Below are positions 1-8,936 of a stretch of DNA of 22,825 nt, piece after piece. The translations under genes were made by a program, and so were the position numbers. Positions within the stretch are counted from its first letter, which is position 1. Every line of letters begins with the position of its first letter. The stretch is from assembly GCA_002794515.1 (NCBI GenBank), contig PGTJ01000006.1:1-22825 (forward strand). Direction: 5' to 3'. Under the pieces are notes generated by a model. The model did not search any database. It worked only from the letters and a program-made list of their open reading frames with translations, and had not been told where the DNA came from. The stretch comes from Phototrophicales bacterium (GTDB taxonomy: Bacteria; Chloroflexota; Anaerolineae; Aggregatilineales; Phototrophicaceae).

Positions 1-94
1 GATTAATATCTGGCAACCAGCTAATTAGCACCCGCGCCAAGATGATGAAACTATAGATGTTTATCATCCAAATCAAGAGTTGTACCAACATCAT
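1..94 (-). CDS. YggT/YlmG family membrane protein, N-terminal fragment (runs off window edge)
   Basis: This gene is cut by the left window edge; only the first 31 codons are visible. The reading frame begins at tandem ATG codons (first at 94) with an AAAGGA ribosome site a few bases upstream. The peptide is hydrophobic and contains the run FIILARVLISWLPDIN, which matches the conserved first membrane helix of YggT/YlmG proteins (a helix ending in an Arg-Val-Leu-x-Ser-Trp-x-Pro pattern). It lies 75 bases downstream of yggS on the same strand, the usual neighbourhood of ylmG. The family is linked to membrane organisation and division in bacteria and to plastid nucleoid organisation; its biochemical role is not settled. 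The family call is good despite the short length; the rest of the protein cannot be seen. Confidence 0.75.
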   Translation of the reverse strand, partial: MMLVQLLIWMINIYSFIILARVLISWLPDIN

Positions 95-169
95 GTCATC
101 CTTTTTATGTCTAAATGGTCATCAATAATGACTATCGTAGCGCACAAATATAAAAATGAGATAAGTAGT

Positions 170-883
170 TTATCGCTCACCAAAAATTGCCCGTCCCACA
201 CGCACCATTGTCGCCCCTTCTTCAATTGCCACCATAAAATCATCGGTCATGCCCATGCTCAGGTGGGGTAACGAGATATGAAGGTCATCGACAAGCGCAT
301 CGCGCAATTGGCGCAATCCTGAGAATATGGGACGTGTTTCTTCTGGGTCATCGGCGATGAACGCCATCGTCATCAGACCGACCACGCATATATTGGGCAA
401 TACGCAAATCTGGCGGATATTGTTCCATAAATCTGCCCGCACATCGGGGCTGTTCATCCAATTCACAGCAAAAAATCCGCTTTTCGATGCCTCGCCCGAT
501 ACATTGATTTGAAGCAACACATCTAACCGACTTTTCCCACTTTTTTCGGTGGCATCAGCTAATTTTTGTGCCAAATGCAGGCTATCGACCGAATGCACTG
601 TATCAAAATAGGCGGGAATATCGCGTGCTTTTCGGCTTTGGATATGCCCAATCATGTGCCAAGATATATCTGTATAGGAGATTTGTGGATATTTCTGGCG
701 CATCTCTTCGACTCGGTTCTCGCCAAATTGTCGTTGCCCCACCGAATACGCTTCGATAATATGCTCTATCGGATGCCCTTTGCTGACGGCGACCAATATC
801 ACCTCAGACGGGTTACGATTGGCATTGGCACATGCCGTTACAATTTGCGACTGGACATGTTTGAGGTTATCGGAGATGTTCAT
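170..883 (-). CDS. yggS: YggS/PLPBP family pyridoxal phosphate homeostasis protein
   Basis: A 237-residue protein of usual length for the family. It is a cytosolic, single-domain PLP carrier with an alanine-racemase-like barrel and no known catalytic activity; family members keep vitamin B6 and amino-acid pools in balance. The PLP lysine is expected at Lys35 in VAVSKGHP. Other family signatures are FGENRVEEM near 53-61, WHMIGHIQSRK near 75-85, and the C-terminal LSMGMTDDF and VRVGRAIFGER. The ATG at 883 overlaps the stop of pgeF by four bases (ATGA), so the two are probably translationally coupled. In Firmicutes and Actinobacteria the same pair lies in the ylm division cluster (ylmE). No anomalies were seen. 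The family assignment is very secure; the cellular role is taken from the family. Confidence 0.95.
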   Translation of the reverse strand: MNISDNLKHVQSQIVTACANANRNPSEVILVAVSKGHPIEHIIEAYSVGQRQFGENRVEEMRQKYPQISYTDISWHMIGHIQSRKARDIPAYFDTVHSVDSLHLAQKLADATEKSGKSRLDVLLQINVSGEASKSGFFAVNWMNSPDVRADLWNNIRQICVLPNICVVGLMTMAFIADDPEETRPIFSGLRQLRDALVDDLHISLPHLSMGMTDDFMVAIEEGATMVRVGRAIFGER

Positions 884-1659
884 AAGCTCATAACCACCCC
901 AAAGCGACCCGTGCGCCCTTTTTCGGCACGATGCGAATAAAATTCATCTAAGCGGGTGGCAGTGCATATGCCAGCAATTTCGATATGAACCAAGCCCATA
1001 CGAATTAAATCGCGTTTATTGGCTTCCCATAAGTTCAAATAGGCGGTGTTATCGGATGGGTCATATTTGATAAGACCATCGGTTGTGCCAAAATAATCCT
1101 GCACCGCCGCGACTACTTCATCACCGACCTGATATTTATCGGGACCGATGCACGCGCCAATCCCCGCACGAATATCTTTGGGTCGGCAACCATAGGCGGT
1201 CATCATCGTCCTGATAACACTCGCGCCAACCCCTAACACCGTCCCACGCCAGCCAGCATGACCAATACCAATCACATGGCGCACAGGGTCATAAAAGAGT
1301 AAGGGTGTGCAATCGGCGTAGCGCATCACCAGCGCCAAATTGGGGCGGTCTGTGACCATGCCATCGGCAATCGCCACCCAGCGCCGATTCCGCACCGGTG
1401 TATCAACAATCACCGTATCTGCGCCATGCGCCAACCATGTGGTGCAGGTATTATGAATATCTACATCCAGCGCTTCATACATCAAGAGATGATTTTGGCG
1501 CACCGCCTCGACCGAATCGCCGACCGTGCCACCTAAATTCAGACCATGCCATGCGCCTGCGCTCACACCACCCAAACGGGTGAACATGCCATGCTTAAGC
1601 CCCCCAAAATGTTCAAACTGATAATATTTGAGCGCCCCATATCGCCTTTCTATCACCAT
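880..1659 (-). CDS. pgeF: PgeF/YlmD/LACC1 family purine nucleosidase-like, peptidoglycan editing factor
   Basis: A protein of about 259 residues of the YfiH/LACC1 family, cytosolic zinc enzymes once called polyphenol oxidases. Members act on purine nucleosides, and E. coli PgeF keeps L-Ser from replacing L-Ala in peptidoglycan precursors. The three zinc/catalytic residues are visible: His78 in LAHGAD, Cys117 in YADCTPLLF and His134 in GHAGWRGT. The frame stays open upstream to an ATG at 1701, but an AAGGAGTT ribosome site lies directly before ATG codons at 1662 and 1659, and family proteins start close to this point. The 1659 ATG has the better spacing (5 bases after AAGGAG, against 2 for 1662). 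It is the first gene of the minus-strand pgeF-yggS-yggT group and is divergent from the response regulator. Confidence 0.93.
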   Translation of the reverse strand: MVIERRYGALKYYQFEHFGGLKHGMFTRLGGVSAGAWHGLNLGGTVGDSVEAVRQNHLLMYEALDVDIHNTCTTWLAHGADTVIVDTPVRNRRWVAIADGMVTDRPNLALVMRYADCTPLLFYDPVRHVIGIGHAGWRGTVLGVGASVIRTMMTAYGCRPKDIRAGIGACIGPDKYQVGDEVVAAVQDYFGTTDGLIKYDPSDNTAYLNLWEANKRDLIRMGLVHIEIAGICTATRLDEFYSHRAEKGRTGRFGVVMSL

Positions 1660-1662
1660 CAT

Positions 1663-1670
1663 AACTCCTT
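1663..1670 (-). promoter_or_regulatory. Ribosome binding site deciding the pgeF start
   Basis: On the minus strand this reads AAGGAGTT, a strong anti-SD match, immediately before ATGATG. It argues against the in-frame ATG at 1701, which would place this site inside the coding region. Confidence 0.75.
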
Positions 1671-1718
1671 CAAAATCACCCAAAATCCACATTCTATACA
1701 CAATGTTAGCCAGATTGC

Positions 1719-1747
1719 TTGCATAGAGTCGGTTTGTGATTTATACT
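1719..1747 (+). promoter_or_regulatory. Candidate sigma-70-type promoter for the response regulator/kinase pair
   Basis: TTGCAT (1719-1724) and TATACT (1742-1747) are separated by exactly 17 bases in the gap between the divergent pgeF and response regulator genes. The -10 box matches consensus at five of six positions; the -35 box is weak (TTG only). Transcription would start near 1754, giving a leader of about 30 bases. Confidence 0.45.
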
Positions 1748-1785
1748 GCCTGTAGGAGTGTGTATTGTCAATATAGTGGATAATA

Positions 1786-2511
1786 ATGGATAGCATACAA
1801 GAACCCATAAACCCTATCCGTGTGATGATAGTTGAAGACCACCCACTTTTCCGTGAGGGACTAGAAAAAGCCCTGAGTGGTGAAGAAAACTTAGAGGTGG
1901 TGGGCTATGCCAGCACAGGACAAGAAGCCATAGAGTTATGCCCACAATATCACCCACATGTGGTGTTATTGGATGTGAATTTGCCCGATATGAACGGGTT
2001 TCAGGTGGCACGCCATCTGCTTCATGAAAAAGAAAAAGCGCGTGTGGTGATGCTCACCGCTTATCATGAGCGGGAACAGGTCATCTATGCCATCCGCGCA
2101 GGGGCGAGTGCGTATTGTGCCAAAGATATTCATCCAGAAGAATTGATGCGCGTGATTCGGGTGGTGGCGAATGGCGGGTCTGTTATAGAAGGCAGAGAGA
2201 TGAATCAGATTGAATTAGATGAATGGGTTCATAACGAAATTGAGAGCATTTTAGGACCTCACGCCGATACATCGACTGAACATCTCATCCCGCTCAGCCC
2301 ACGAGAGACAGAAATTTTATATGCTGTGACCAATGGCATGAGCAATAAAGAAATTTCTGCCAAATTGGGCATTAGCCAACAGACAGTCAAAAATCACATG
2401 ACCTCTATTTTGCAAAAACTGAATGTCGAAGACCGCACACAAGCCGCCGTAAAAGCCCTCAAACATGGGTGGGTACGGATGCACCCTAATAAAGATTCAC
2501 AAAACAAATAA
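1786..2511 (+). CDS. NarL/DegU-type response regulator (REC + LuxR HTH)
   Basis: A 241-residue cytosolic response regulator and DNA-binding transcription factor. The receiver domain covers about residues 11-130: acidic pair in VEDHP (17-20), phospho-acceptor Asp63 in LLDVNLPDMNG, switch Thr91 in MLTAYH and conserved Lys113. The C-terminal LuxR/GerE helix-turn-helix covers about 168-230, with LSPRETEIL and the recognition helix region GISQQTVKNHM. This architecture is that of DegU/NarL/LiaR regulators. It is followed after 15 bases by the histidine kinase, its likely partner. The start has no strong ribosome site. The DNA target is unknown; the Tad operon begins 1.3 kb downstream and is an obvious candidate, but this rests on position only. 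Confidence 0.93.
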   Translation: MDSIQEPINPIRVMIVEDHPLFREGLEKALSGEENLEVVGYASTGQEAIELCPQYHPHVVLLDVNLPDMNGFQVARHLLHEKEKARVVMLTAYHEREQVIYAIRAGASAYCAKDIHPEELMRVIRVVANGGSVIEGREMNQIELDEWVHNEIESILGPHADTSTEHLIPLSPRETEILYAVTNGMSNKEISAKLGISQQTVKNHMTSILQKLNVEDRTQAAVKALKHGWVRMHPNKDSQNK

Positions 2512-2526
2512 AGAGGATATAATCGT

Positions 2527-3597
2527 ATGGATTTTGCACGCGATTTAATTGCAGACCCCAAAACAGAAATTATCGAACTCATCACCACACGCCTATCGGC
2601 TATCAAACGTAAAATGACCGAAATCAAAGGTCAAATCGATAGCACCCAAACCATGGTCGACCGTCAACATGCCCGCACTAATGATTTGACCACCGAAATT
2701 CAGACCCTCAAAGCCAATATTGATACCGTCCCACGCGAAGACATCCGCGATAAATATGATGAAGCCATTGAAGCGCGTTTCCGTTTGGCAACCATGCAGG
2801 GGCAACTCGAAAAATTCAGAGACCACTACGAACACCTCCAAAGTGAGCAATTGCTCCTATCACAAATTTTGAGCAAATTGCAAGGTGCTGGCGAAATAGA
2901 AGTGCTTGACGAGGAAGAATCTGAGACGGGCAAAGGCAATATCAACATTGTACGGATTATCCAAGCACAAGAAGAAGAACGGCAACGCCTCTCGCGCCAA
3001 ATGCACGATGGTCCAGCACAATCATTGACCAATTTCATTTTGCAAGCCGAGATTTGTCAACGGTTATTCGACCGCAATCCTGCTAAAGCGGGCGAAGAAC
3101 TGATCAAACTCAAAAATGATGCCAGTGTCACCTTTCAGAAAGTGCGTGATTTCATCTTCGATTTACGCCCGATGATGCTCGATGATTTAGGTGTTGTGCC
3201 AACGGTTCGTCGTTGGGTAGAAGCCTTCAAAGATAAAAATGATATCCACACAGAACTCGAAATTTTAGGCGAAGAACGCCGTTTGGCATCGCATAAAGAG
3301 GTGATGATCTTCCGCAGTATTCAAGAACTGGTCGGTCATGCGCGAGATTATGCTTCGCCATCCGAGATCAAAGTACGCCTCGATATGGGCGCGGTGTCGA
3401 TCAAAATCAGCGTGTTCGATAATGGTCGTCCATTTGATACACAGATGATTTATGAACAAGATGAAAAGAGCCAAGATGCCCGTATTCAGGGCTTGGTGTC
3501 TCTCAAAGAACGGTTTGAATTGATTAATGGCAAGCTGACCGCCAGCAGTGACGATAGTGGTTCAACTATCAATTTAGAGCTACCTGCACAAGACTAA
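2527..3597 (+). CDS. DegS-like cytosolic sensor histidine kinase with eroded ATP-binding domain
   Basis: A 356-residue protein without membrane segments. Residues about 10-115 are charged and heptad-rich, as in the coiled-coil sensor of DegS. The HisKA_3 dimerisation helix follows, with phospho-acceptor His160 in RLSRQMHDGPAQSLTN, a close match to the DegS/NarX-type H box. The catalytic domain (about 245-355) keeps a G1 core DNG (298-300) and GLVSLKER (322-329), but key positions differ: the N-box Asn is replaced by His271 (QELVGHARDYA), the second G1 Gly by Pro302 (DNGRPF) and the second G2 Gly by Ser325. ATP binding may therefore be weak or lost, and the protein could act as a phosphatase or sensor scaffold. 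A good AGAGGA ribosome site precedes the ATG. It is most likely co-transcribed with the regulator upstream. Confidence 0.88.
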   Translation: MDFARDLIADPKTEIIELITTRLSAIKRKMTEIKGQIDSTQTMVDRQHARTNDLTTEIQTLKANIDTVPREDIRDKYDEAIEARFRLATMQGQLEKFRDHYEHLQSEQLLLSQILSKLQGAGEIEVLDEEESETGKGNINIVRIIQAQEEERQRLSRQMHDGPAQSLTNFILQAEICQRLFDRNPAKAGEELIKLKNDASVTFQKVRDFIFDLRPMMLDDLGVVPTVRRWVEAFKDKNDIHTELEILGEERRLASHKEVMIFRSIQELVGHARDYASPSEIKVRLDMGAVSIKISVFDNGRPFDTQMIYEQDEKSQDARIQGLVSLKERFELINGKLTASSDDSGSTINLELPAQD

Positions 3598-3671
3598 GGG
3601 AGATATCACGATATTGTTATATGAGTTAAGTCATTCTTACGATTTATAGGGGGATTTTCTTCCTAATTTGT

Positions 3672-3699
3672 TTGACATTTTGTGATGCTAGGCTAAACT
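3672..3699 (+). promoter_or_regulatory. Candidate promoter for the Tad operon
   Basis: A perfect TTGACA at 3672-3677 is followed after 16 bases by TAAACT (3694-3699, four of six consensus positions). It lies in the 174-base gap between the kinase and cpaB. A second TTGACA at 3710-3715 has no partner -10 box at usual spacing. The leader to the cpaB ATG would be about 65 bases. No terminator for the kinase transcript is visible in this gap, so read-through is also possible. Confidence 0.4.
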
Positions 3700-3771
3700 T
3701 GAAATAAAATTGACATTTAATGGCTCAAGTGACGCTGGCATCCTTCTATATGAAGAAAGGCACAAAATTCA

Positions 3772-5010
3772 ATGAGCGGACGGACACGAGTTTTAATTTT
3801 ATTAGCACTTTTAATAGTTGGTGCGGCAGTGGCGGCGGTTTTTATTTTGCCCGGTCTTCAAAGATCACCAAGCGCACCGACAAATAATCAGACGGTAACA
3901 GAGGGTCAACGCCCAACCAATACACCCGCAGTGACAAATACCCCTGTGGCAACCCCCCTGCCCACCCAAGAGTTGACGCAAATCGTGGTTGCTGTGCAAA
4001 ATATCACTCGCGGGACAGTCATCCCTCCCGCCGCACTGGAATTGCGTCCGTGGCCTATCGAAGCATTACCCTTTAACCACTTCAAAAATATTGAAGATGT
4101 GGTTGGGGGTATTGCCCGAACAGACATTTATGTCGAGCAACCGATATTAACCTCTTTGGTCGTGCGAAGCCTACAAGATTTAGCCAGTGTTGGGTCTGAT
4201 GTGGCGGCGATTATCCCACCCGGTCGGCGGTTGGTATCATTACCACTCGACCGCTTCACCAGCAATGCTTATGCCTTGCAACCGGGCGATTATGTCGATG
4301 TCATCACAGCCTTTATCTTTGCTGATGTCGATGAAGAATTCCAAACTTATCTCCCCAATAACATTAACCTAATTAACACGGGTATTAGTGAAGAAGGTCT
4401 GGCGCTGAATATCGGTGGCAACGTCTCTGGTCGTTTTGATACACGTCGAATACCATTCCCATCGTTCGATGCCCAATTCACAGGGAGTATCCAAACGGTC
4501 AATATTGATTGGCCCGTCATTATTACGCCAAACGGCGACCGTATTTATCGTTTTGTCACACATATCACAGTACAAGATGCGTTGGTGATGGGTGTTGGTG
4601 AATTTCCAGCCGATGGCATTTTATTCCGTCCATTAGCGACACCCACTCCTGTACCAACTGCCGCCCCTGCTGGCGCACAAACACAACAACGAACTCAAGC
4701 CGAACCAACCGCGACAACTGTCCCGCCACGTCCAGATATTATCACCTTGGCGGTATCGCCTCAGGAAGCGGTTATATTAAACCATATGCTTGGGTTGCTC
4801 GTTCCAATGACTTTCTCGCTCCGTTCAGCAGGCGATCGCTCCCGTCCAGAAACTGTACCTGTCAGTACACAATACATTCTTGACTTGTATGGTGTTGCAC
4901 CACCACCACGCACGAATGTTAATCTTGTTGTGGCGACAGACAGCATTCGTTTAATGGCGCTATCCTTGAAATTAGCGGAAACCATCACTGTCCCAGAAGG
5001 ATTTAAGTAG
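3772..5010 (+). CDS. cpaB: CpaB/RcpC-like Flp pilus assembly protein with SAF domain
   Basis: A 412-residue protein with one N-terminal membrane helix (about 6-28) and the rest outside the membrane. A Thr/Pro/Asn-rich linker (about 30-68) leads into a SAF domain beginning near IVVAVQNITRGTVIPPAALE, the hallmark of CpaB/RcpC. A larger RcpC-type domain follows (about 135-290 and 330-410), interrupted by a second Pro/Thr/Gln-rich stretch (about 287-328). In other Tad systems CpaB helps build the pilus at the cell surface and works with the outer-membrane secretin; no secretin gene is present here. It is the first gene of the Tad operon, 14 bases from cpaE. At 412 residues it is longer than typical CpaB, mostly because of the linkers. 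The family call is secure; its partner in a monoderm envelope is unknown. Confidence 0.88.
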   Translation: MSGRTRVLILLALLIVGAAVAAVFILPGLQRSPSAPTNNQTVTEGQRPTNTPAVTNTPVATPLPTQELTQIVVAVQNITRGTVIPPAALELRPWPIEALPFNHFKNIEDVVGGIARTDIYVEQPILTSLVVRSLQDLASVGSDVAAIIPPGRRLVSLPLDRFTSNAYALQPGDYVDVITAFIFADVDEEFQTYLPNNINLINTGISEEGLALNIGGNVSGRFDTRRIPFPSFDAQFTGSIQTVNIDWPVIITPNGDRIYRFVTHITVQDALVMGVGEFPADGILFRPLATPTPVPTAAPAGAQTQQRTQAEPTATTVPPRPDIITLAVSPQEAVILNHMLGLLVPMTFSLRSAGDRSRPETVPVSTQYILDLYGVAPPPRTNVNLVVATDSIRLMALSLKLAETITVPEGFK

Positions 5011-5024
5011 AAAAAGATAAAACT

Positions 5025-6359
5025 ATGGGTGGCAAAAAATCACCACAACCAGACAAAACAATTATCACTATCTTATTGGTGGATGATATTCCAGAAAATC
5101 GTGAAAACATCAAAAAATTGCTCGGATTTGAGCAAGATTTTAAGGTGATTGGCACGGCAGGCACGGGACGCGAAGGTGTTGAATTCGCCAAGCAACACAA
5201 GCCAGATATTATCATCATGGATATCAATATGCCCGATATGGATGGCTTGCAAGCAACTGAAATCATCACCAATCAAGTTCCTTGGTCGGCGATCATCATT
5301 ATGTCGGTGCAAAATGATGCCGATTATTATCGGCGGGCGATGAATGCAGGCGCAAAAGACTTCCTCACCAAACCGATTAATATGGATGAGATGTACAACA
5401 CCATTCGTAACGTTTATAAACGTCACGAACATGTCCGCAGGCAAATCAAAGCGATTGAAGAGGGCGCTATCGCCCTCCCCCGCAGTCCAATTAGTGACCT
5501 TGCTGAAGGTGAACGTGCCGGTCATGTGATTGTGGTGTATAGCCCTGTGGGTGGTGTTGGCAAGACCACAGTTGCCACCAGCCTCGCCTCTGGTTTGATG
5601 AAAGAGGATGTGAAAGTATTGTTGATTGATGCCGATTTGCAATTTGCCGATGTTGGCACATTTCTCAACCTCAATCCACCATCAACCATTGTCGAAGTGG
5701 CTGAAGATGTGAATGATCTCGACACGGAATTATTCGAGAATATCGTTGCCACACATGATAGCGGATTAAAAGTTTTGACGGGACCTGTTCGACCAGAACT
5801 TGCCGATACGCTATGGGAACGCCCAGAAACCGTCTCGACCATTATCGAAAAGGTGCGGGGCAATTACGATTTTGTGGTGGTCGATACAGGGACACGCCTC
5901 GACCAAACATTGGTCAATATCTTACAACATGCCACCCGTATTTTATTGGTCGGGACACCAGCATTGGTATCTGCCAAAAATATGCGCTTTGTGTTGGATT
6001 TATTCGACCAAGCAGGCTTTCCACCCGAAAAAACAGTCATCGTCTTGAACAAGATGATGGAAGAGCGCAAAGGCGCCAAAACCCCAACGATTTCGCCCGA
6101 AAAGTTCCAAAGTTACCTCAAACGGAACGTCATCGGCATTTTGCCATTGATAGATGAACGGTTACTTTTGGCGGCGGTGAATCGGGGTGTGCCATTCATT
6201 GGGTCTGACCGAGATGCCAATAAACCACTCATCAAGCAACTACATGGTTTGGCAGATAGCCTGTTTAATGAACTGATGAAAGACCCAGAAGACGCGAAAG
6301 AAACAAACACAACCGAAGACGCCAAGAAAAAGTCGAAGATCGGTTTCTTAGGACGTTAA
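5025..6359 (+). CDS. cpaE: CpaE/TadZ-like pilus localisation ATPase with N-terminal receiver domain
   Basis: A 444-residue cytosolic fusion. Residues about 14-135 form a receiver domain with VDD (19-21), phospho-acceptor Asp66 in IIMDINMPDMDG, Ser94 at the usual switch Thr/Ser position and Lys116 in FLTKP. Residues about 167-410 are a MinD/ParA-like ATPase: P-loop SPVGGVGKTT (173-182) and LLIDADLQFADV (199-210). The position that normally carries the signature lysine of deviant Walker A motifs is Val175, while the catalytic Lys180 is kept. CpaE/TadZ proteins place the Tad machinery in the cell. The C-terminal tail is charged and Lys/Glu-rich. The intact receiver residues suggest phosphorylation control, possibly by the upstream kinase or another one. 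There is no strong ribosome site; translation may depend on the 14-base distance from cpaB. Confidence 0.9.
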   Translation: MGGKKSPQPDKTIITILLVDDIPENRENIKKLLGFEQDFKVIGTAGTGREGVEFAKQHKPDIIIMDINMPDMDGLQATEIITNQVPWSAIIIMSVQNDADYYRRAMNAGAKDFLTKPINMDEMYNTIRNVYKRHEHVRRQIKAIEEGAIALPRSPISDLAEGERAGHVIVVYSPVGGVGKTTVATSLASGLMKEDVKVLLIDADLQFADVGTFLNLNPPSTIVEVAEDVNDLDTELFENIVATHDSGLKVLTGPVRPELADTLWERPETVSTIIEKVRGNYDFVVVDTGTRLDQTLVNILQHATRILLVGTPALVSAKNMRFVLDLFDQAGFPPEKTVIVLNKMMEERKGAKTPTISPEKFQSYLKRNVIGILPLIDERLLLAAVNRGVPFIGSDRDANKPLIKQLHGLADSLFNELMKDPEDAKETNTTEDAKKKSKIGFLGR

Positions 6360-6394
6360 TGCTATTTTCGGGTATACTATAGTAAAGTAAACAT

Positions 6395-6420
6395 ATATAG
6401 GCGGAAATTTCCGCCTATAT
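6395..6420. promoter_or_regulatory. Perfect palindrome between cpaE and cpaF (mRNA hairpin or binding site)
   Basis: Two 13-base arms are perfectly complementary with no spacer; as RNA it would fold into a stem of about ten pairs around an AAAUUU centre. The core is ATAGGCGG/CCGCCTAT. No T-run follows on the plus strand, so it is not a canonical terminator. In the middle of an operon it could be an mRNA processing or stability element that separates cpaE from cpaF, or a protein-binding palindrome. Confidence 0.55.
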
Positions 6421-6466
6421 GTCATGCTAAACATTCAGTGATGTAACTAGATGATGGAGTTCTGGT

Positions 6467-7885
<1,419 letters not shown>

Positions 7886-7903
7886 TAGATGAAAGGCTAA
7901 ACA

Positions 7904-8917
7904 ATGTTAGGATTAGCACCAGAACAACTTCTGATTTTAGGTGGGGCGTTGTTGGCTGTGTTTGTCATCATCATCATCGCTGTACTGACATCTCGCTCCG
8001 ATAGCGATTTGGTCGAGCAACGCTTAAATCAAACTGTGGCACTCAACGAATTTGAGAGCTTTCTCAATTCGACCGAAGGCAATTCTGAACTGACCACCTC
8101 TGATGCCGATAAAAAGCGCAAAGGCGGTTTAGATGCCATAGATAACGTGCTGAAAAAACGAAAGTTCGGGCAGAAATGGCGCAGGCAACTTGCCCGCGCC
8201 GATATCAAACTCACCGTTGCCGAATTTGCGACGTTGCATGTTTTGGGGACGATTGGTGGGTTTGTCTTGGGTTATTGGGTGCTTTTTAGTGGTGATTTGG
8301 TCTTTTCTATTATCACAGGCTTTATGGGCTTCTTTGCACCGCGCATTTACGTGGCGCGGGCTATCAGCAAACGCCTGCTCGCTTTTGAGCAACAATTGCC
8401 CGATACACTCGGTTTGTGGGTGAATGCCTTGCGCTCTGGTTATAGTGTATTACAAGCGATGGAAGCCGTTGCCAAAGATGCTAGCGAACCAACACAGACC
8501 GAATTCAAGCGCGTGGTACAAGAGGTGCAACTGGGCATTGACCTGACCGATGCTTTTGACCACCTATTAGAACGTGTCGAGAGCGAAGACCTCGACTTGG
8601 TTATCACCGCTGTGAATATTCAACGCGAAGTCGGTGGTAACTTGACCGAAATTCTCGAAGTCATCGGCACGACGATTCGTGAACGGATTAAACTAAAAGG
8701 TGAAATTCGCGTACTTACATCACAGGGGCGTATCACAGGTTATCTGATTAGCTTTTTGCCCATCATCTTGGCGCTATTCTTGAACGCGATTAATCCGGGA
8801 TATATGGGGCGCATGTTTGAAAATCGTGCCTGCGGGTGGCCCATGCTCGGTGTTGGCTTGGCACTCATCGGCATTGGTATGGCGCTCATCCAAAAAATCG
8901 TTGATATTGAAATTTAG
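7904..8917 (+). CDS. tadB: TadB-like type II secretion F-domain membrane protein
   Basis: A 337-residue inner-membrane platform protein. A first membrane helix (about 8-28) is followed by a charged cytosolic stretch, a hydrophobic hairpin (about 107-150), the T2SSF domain (about 165-290) and two C-terminal helices (about 278-297 and 312-330). The F domain has the typical LPDTLGLWVNALRSGYSVLQAMEAV start and REVGGNLTEILEVI end. TadB pairs with TadC to form the platform on which CpaF acts. An AAAGG site precedes the ATG; the spacing to cpaF (18 bases) and tadC (19 bases) shows a single operon. Nothing looks broken. Confidence 0.93.
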   Translation: MLGLAPEQLLILGGALLAVFVIIIIAVLTSRSDSDLVEQRLNQTVALNEFESFLNSTEGNSELTTSDADKKRKGGLDAIDNVLKKRKFGQKWRRQLARADIKLTVAEFATLHVLGTIGGFVLGYWVLFSGDLVFSIITGFMGFFAPRIYVARAISKRLLAFEQQLPDTLGLWVNALRSGYSVLQAMEAVAKDASEPTQTEFKRVVQEVQLGIDLTDAFDHLLERVESEDLDLVITAVNIQREVGGNLTEILEVIGTTIRERIKLKGEIRVLTSQGRITGYLISFLPIILALFLNAINPGYMGRMFENRACGWPMLGVGLALIGIGMALIQKIVDIEI

Positions 8918-8936
8918 TGATTGAGGATGTGATCGT

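Noticed and set aside
80..271. A 63-codon plus-strand open frame before yggS
   Set aside because: It is antisense to the yggS end and the yggT start, has no ribosome site, and its product resembles no protein.
5073..5642. A 189-codon minus-strand frame
   Set aside because: Lies fully inside cpaE on the opposite strand, where both receiver and ATPase motifs are intact.
6373..6384. TATACT and a small palindrome as an internal promoter before cpaF
   Set aside because: No -35 box at a usable distance; the AT-rich gap alone explains it.
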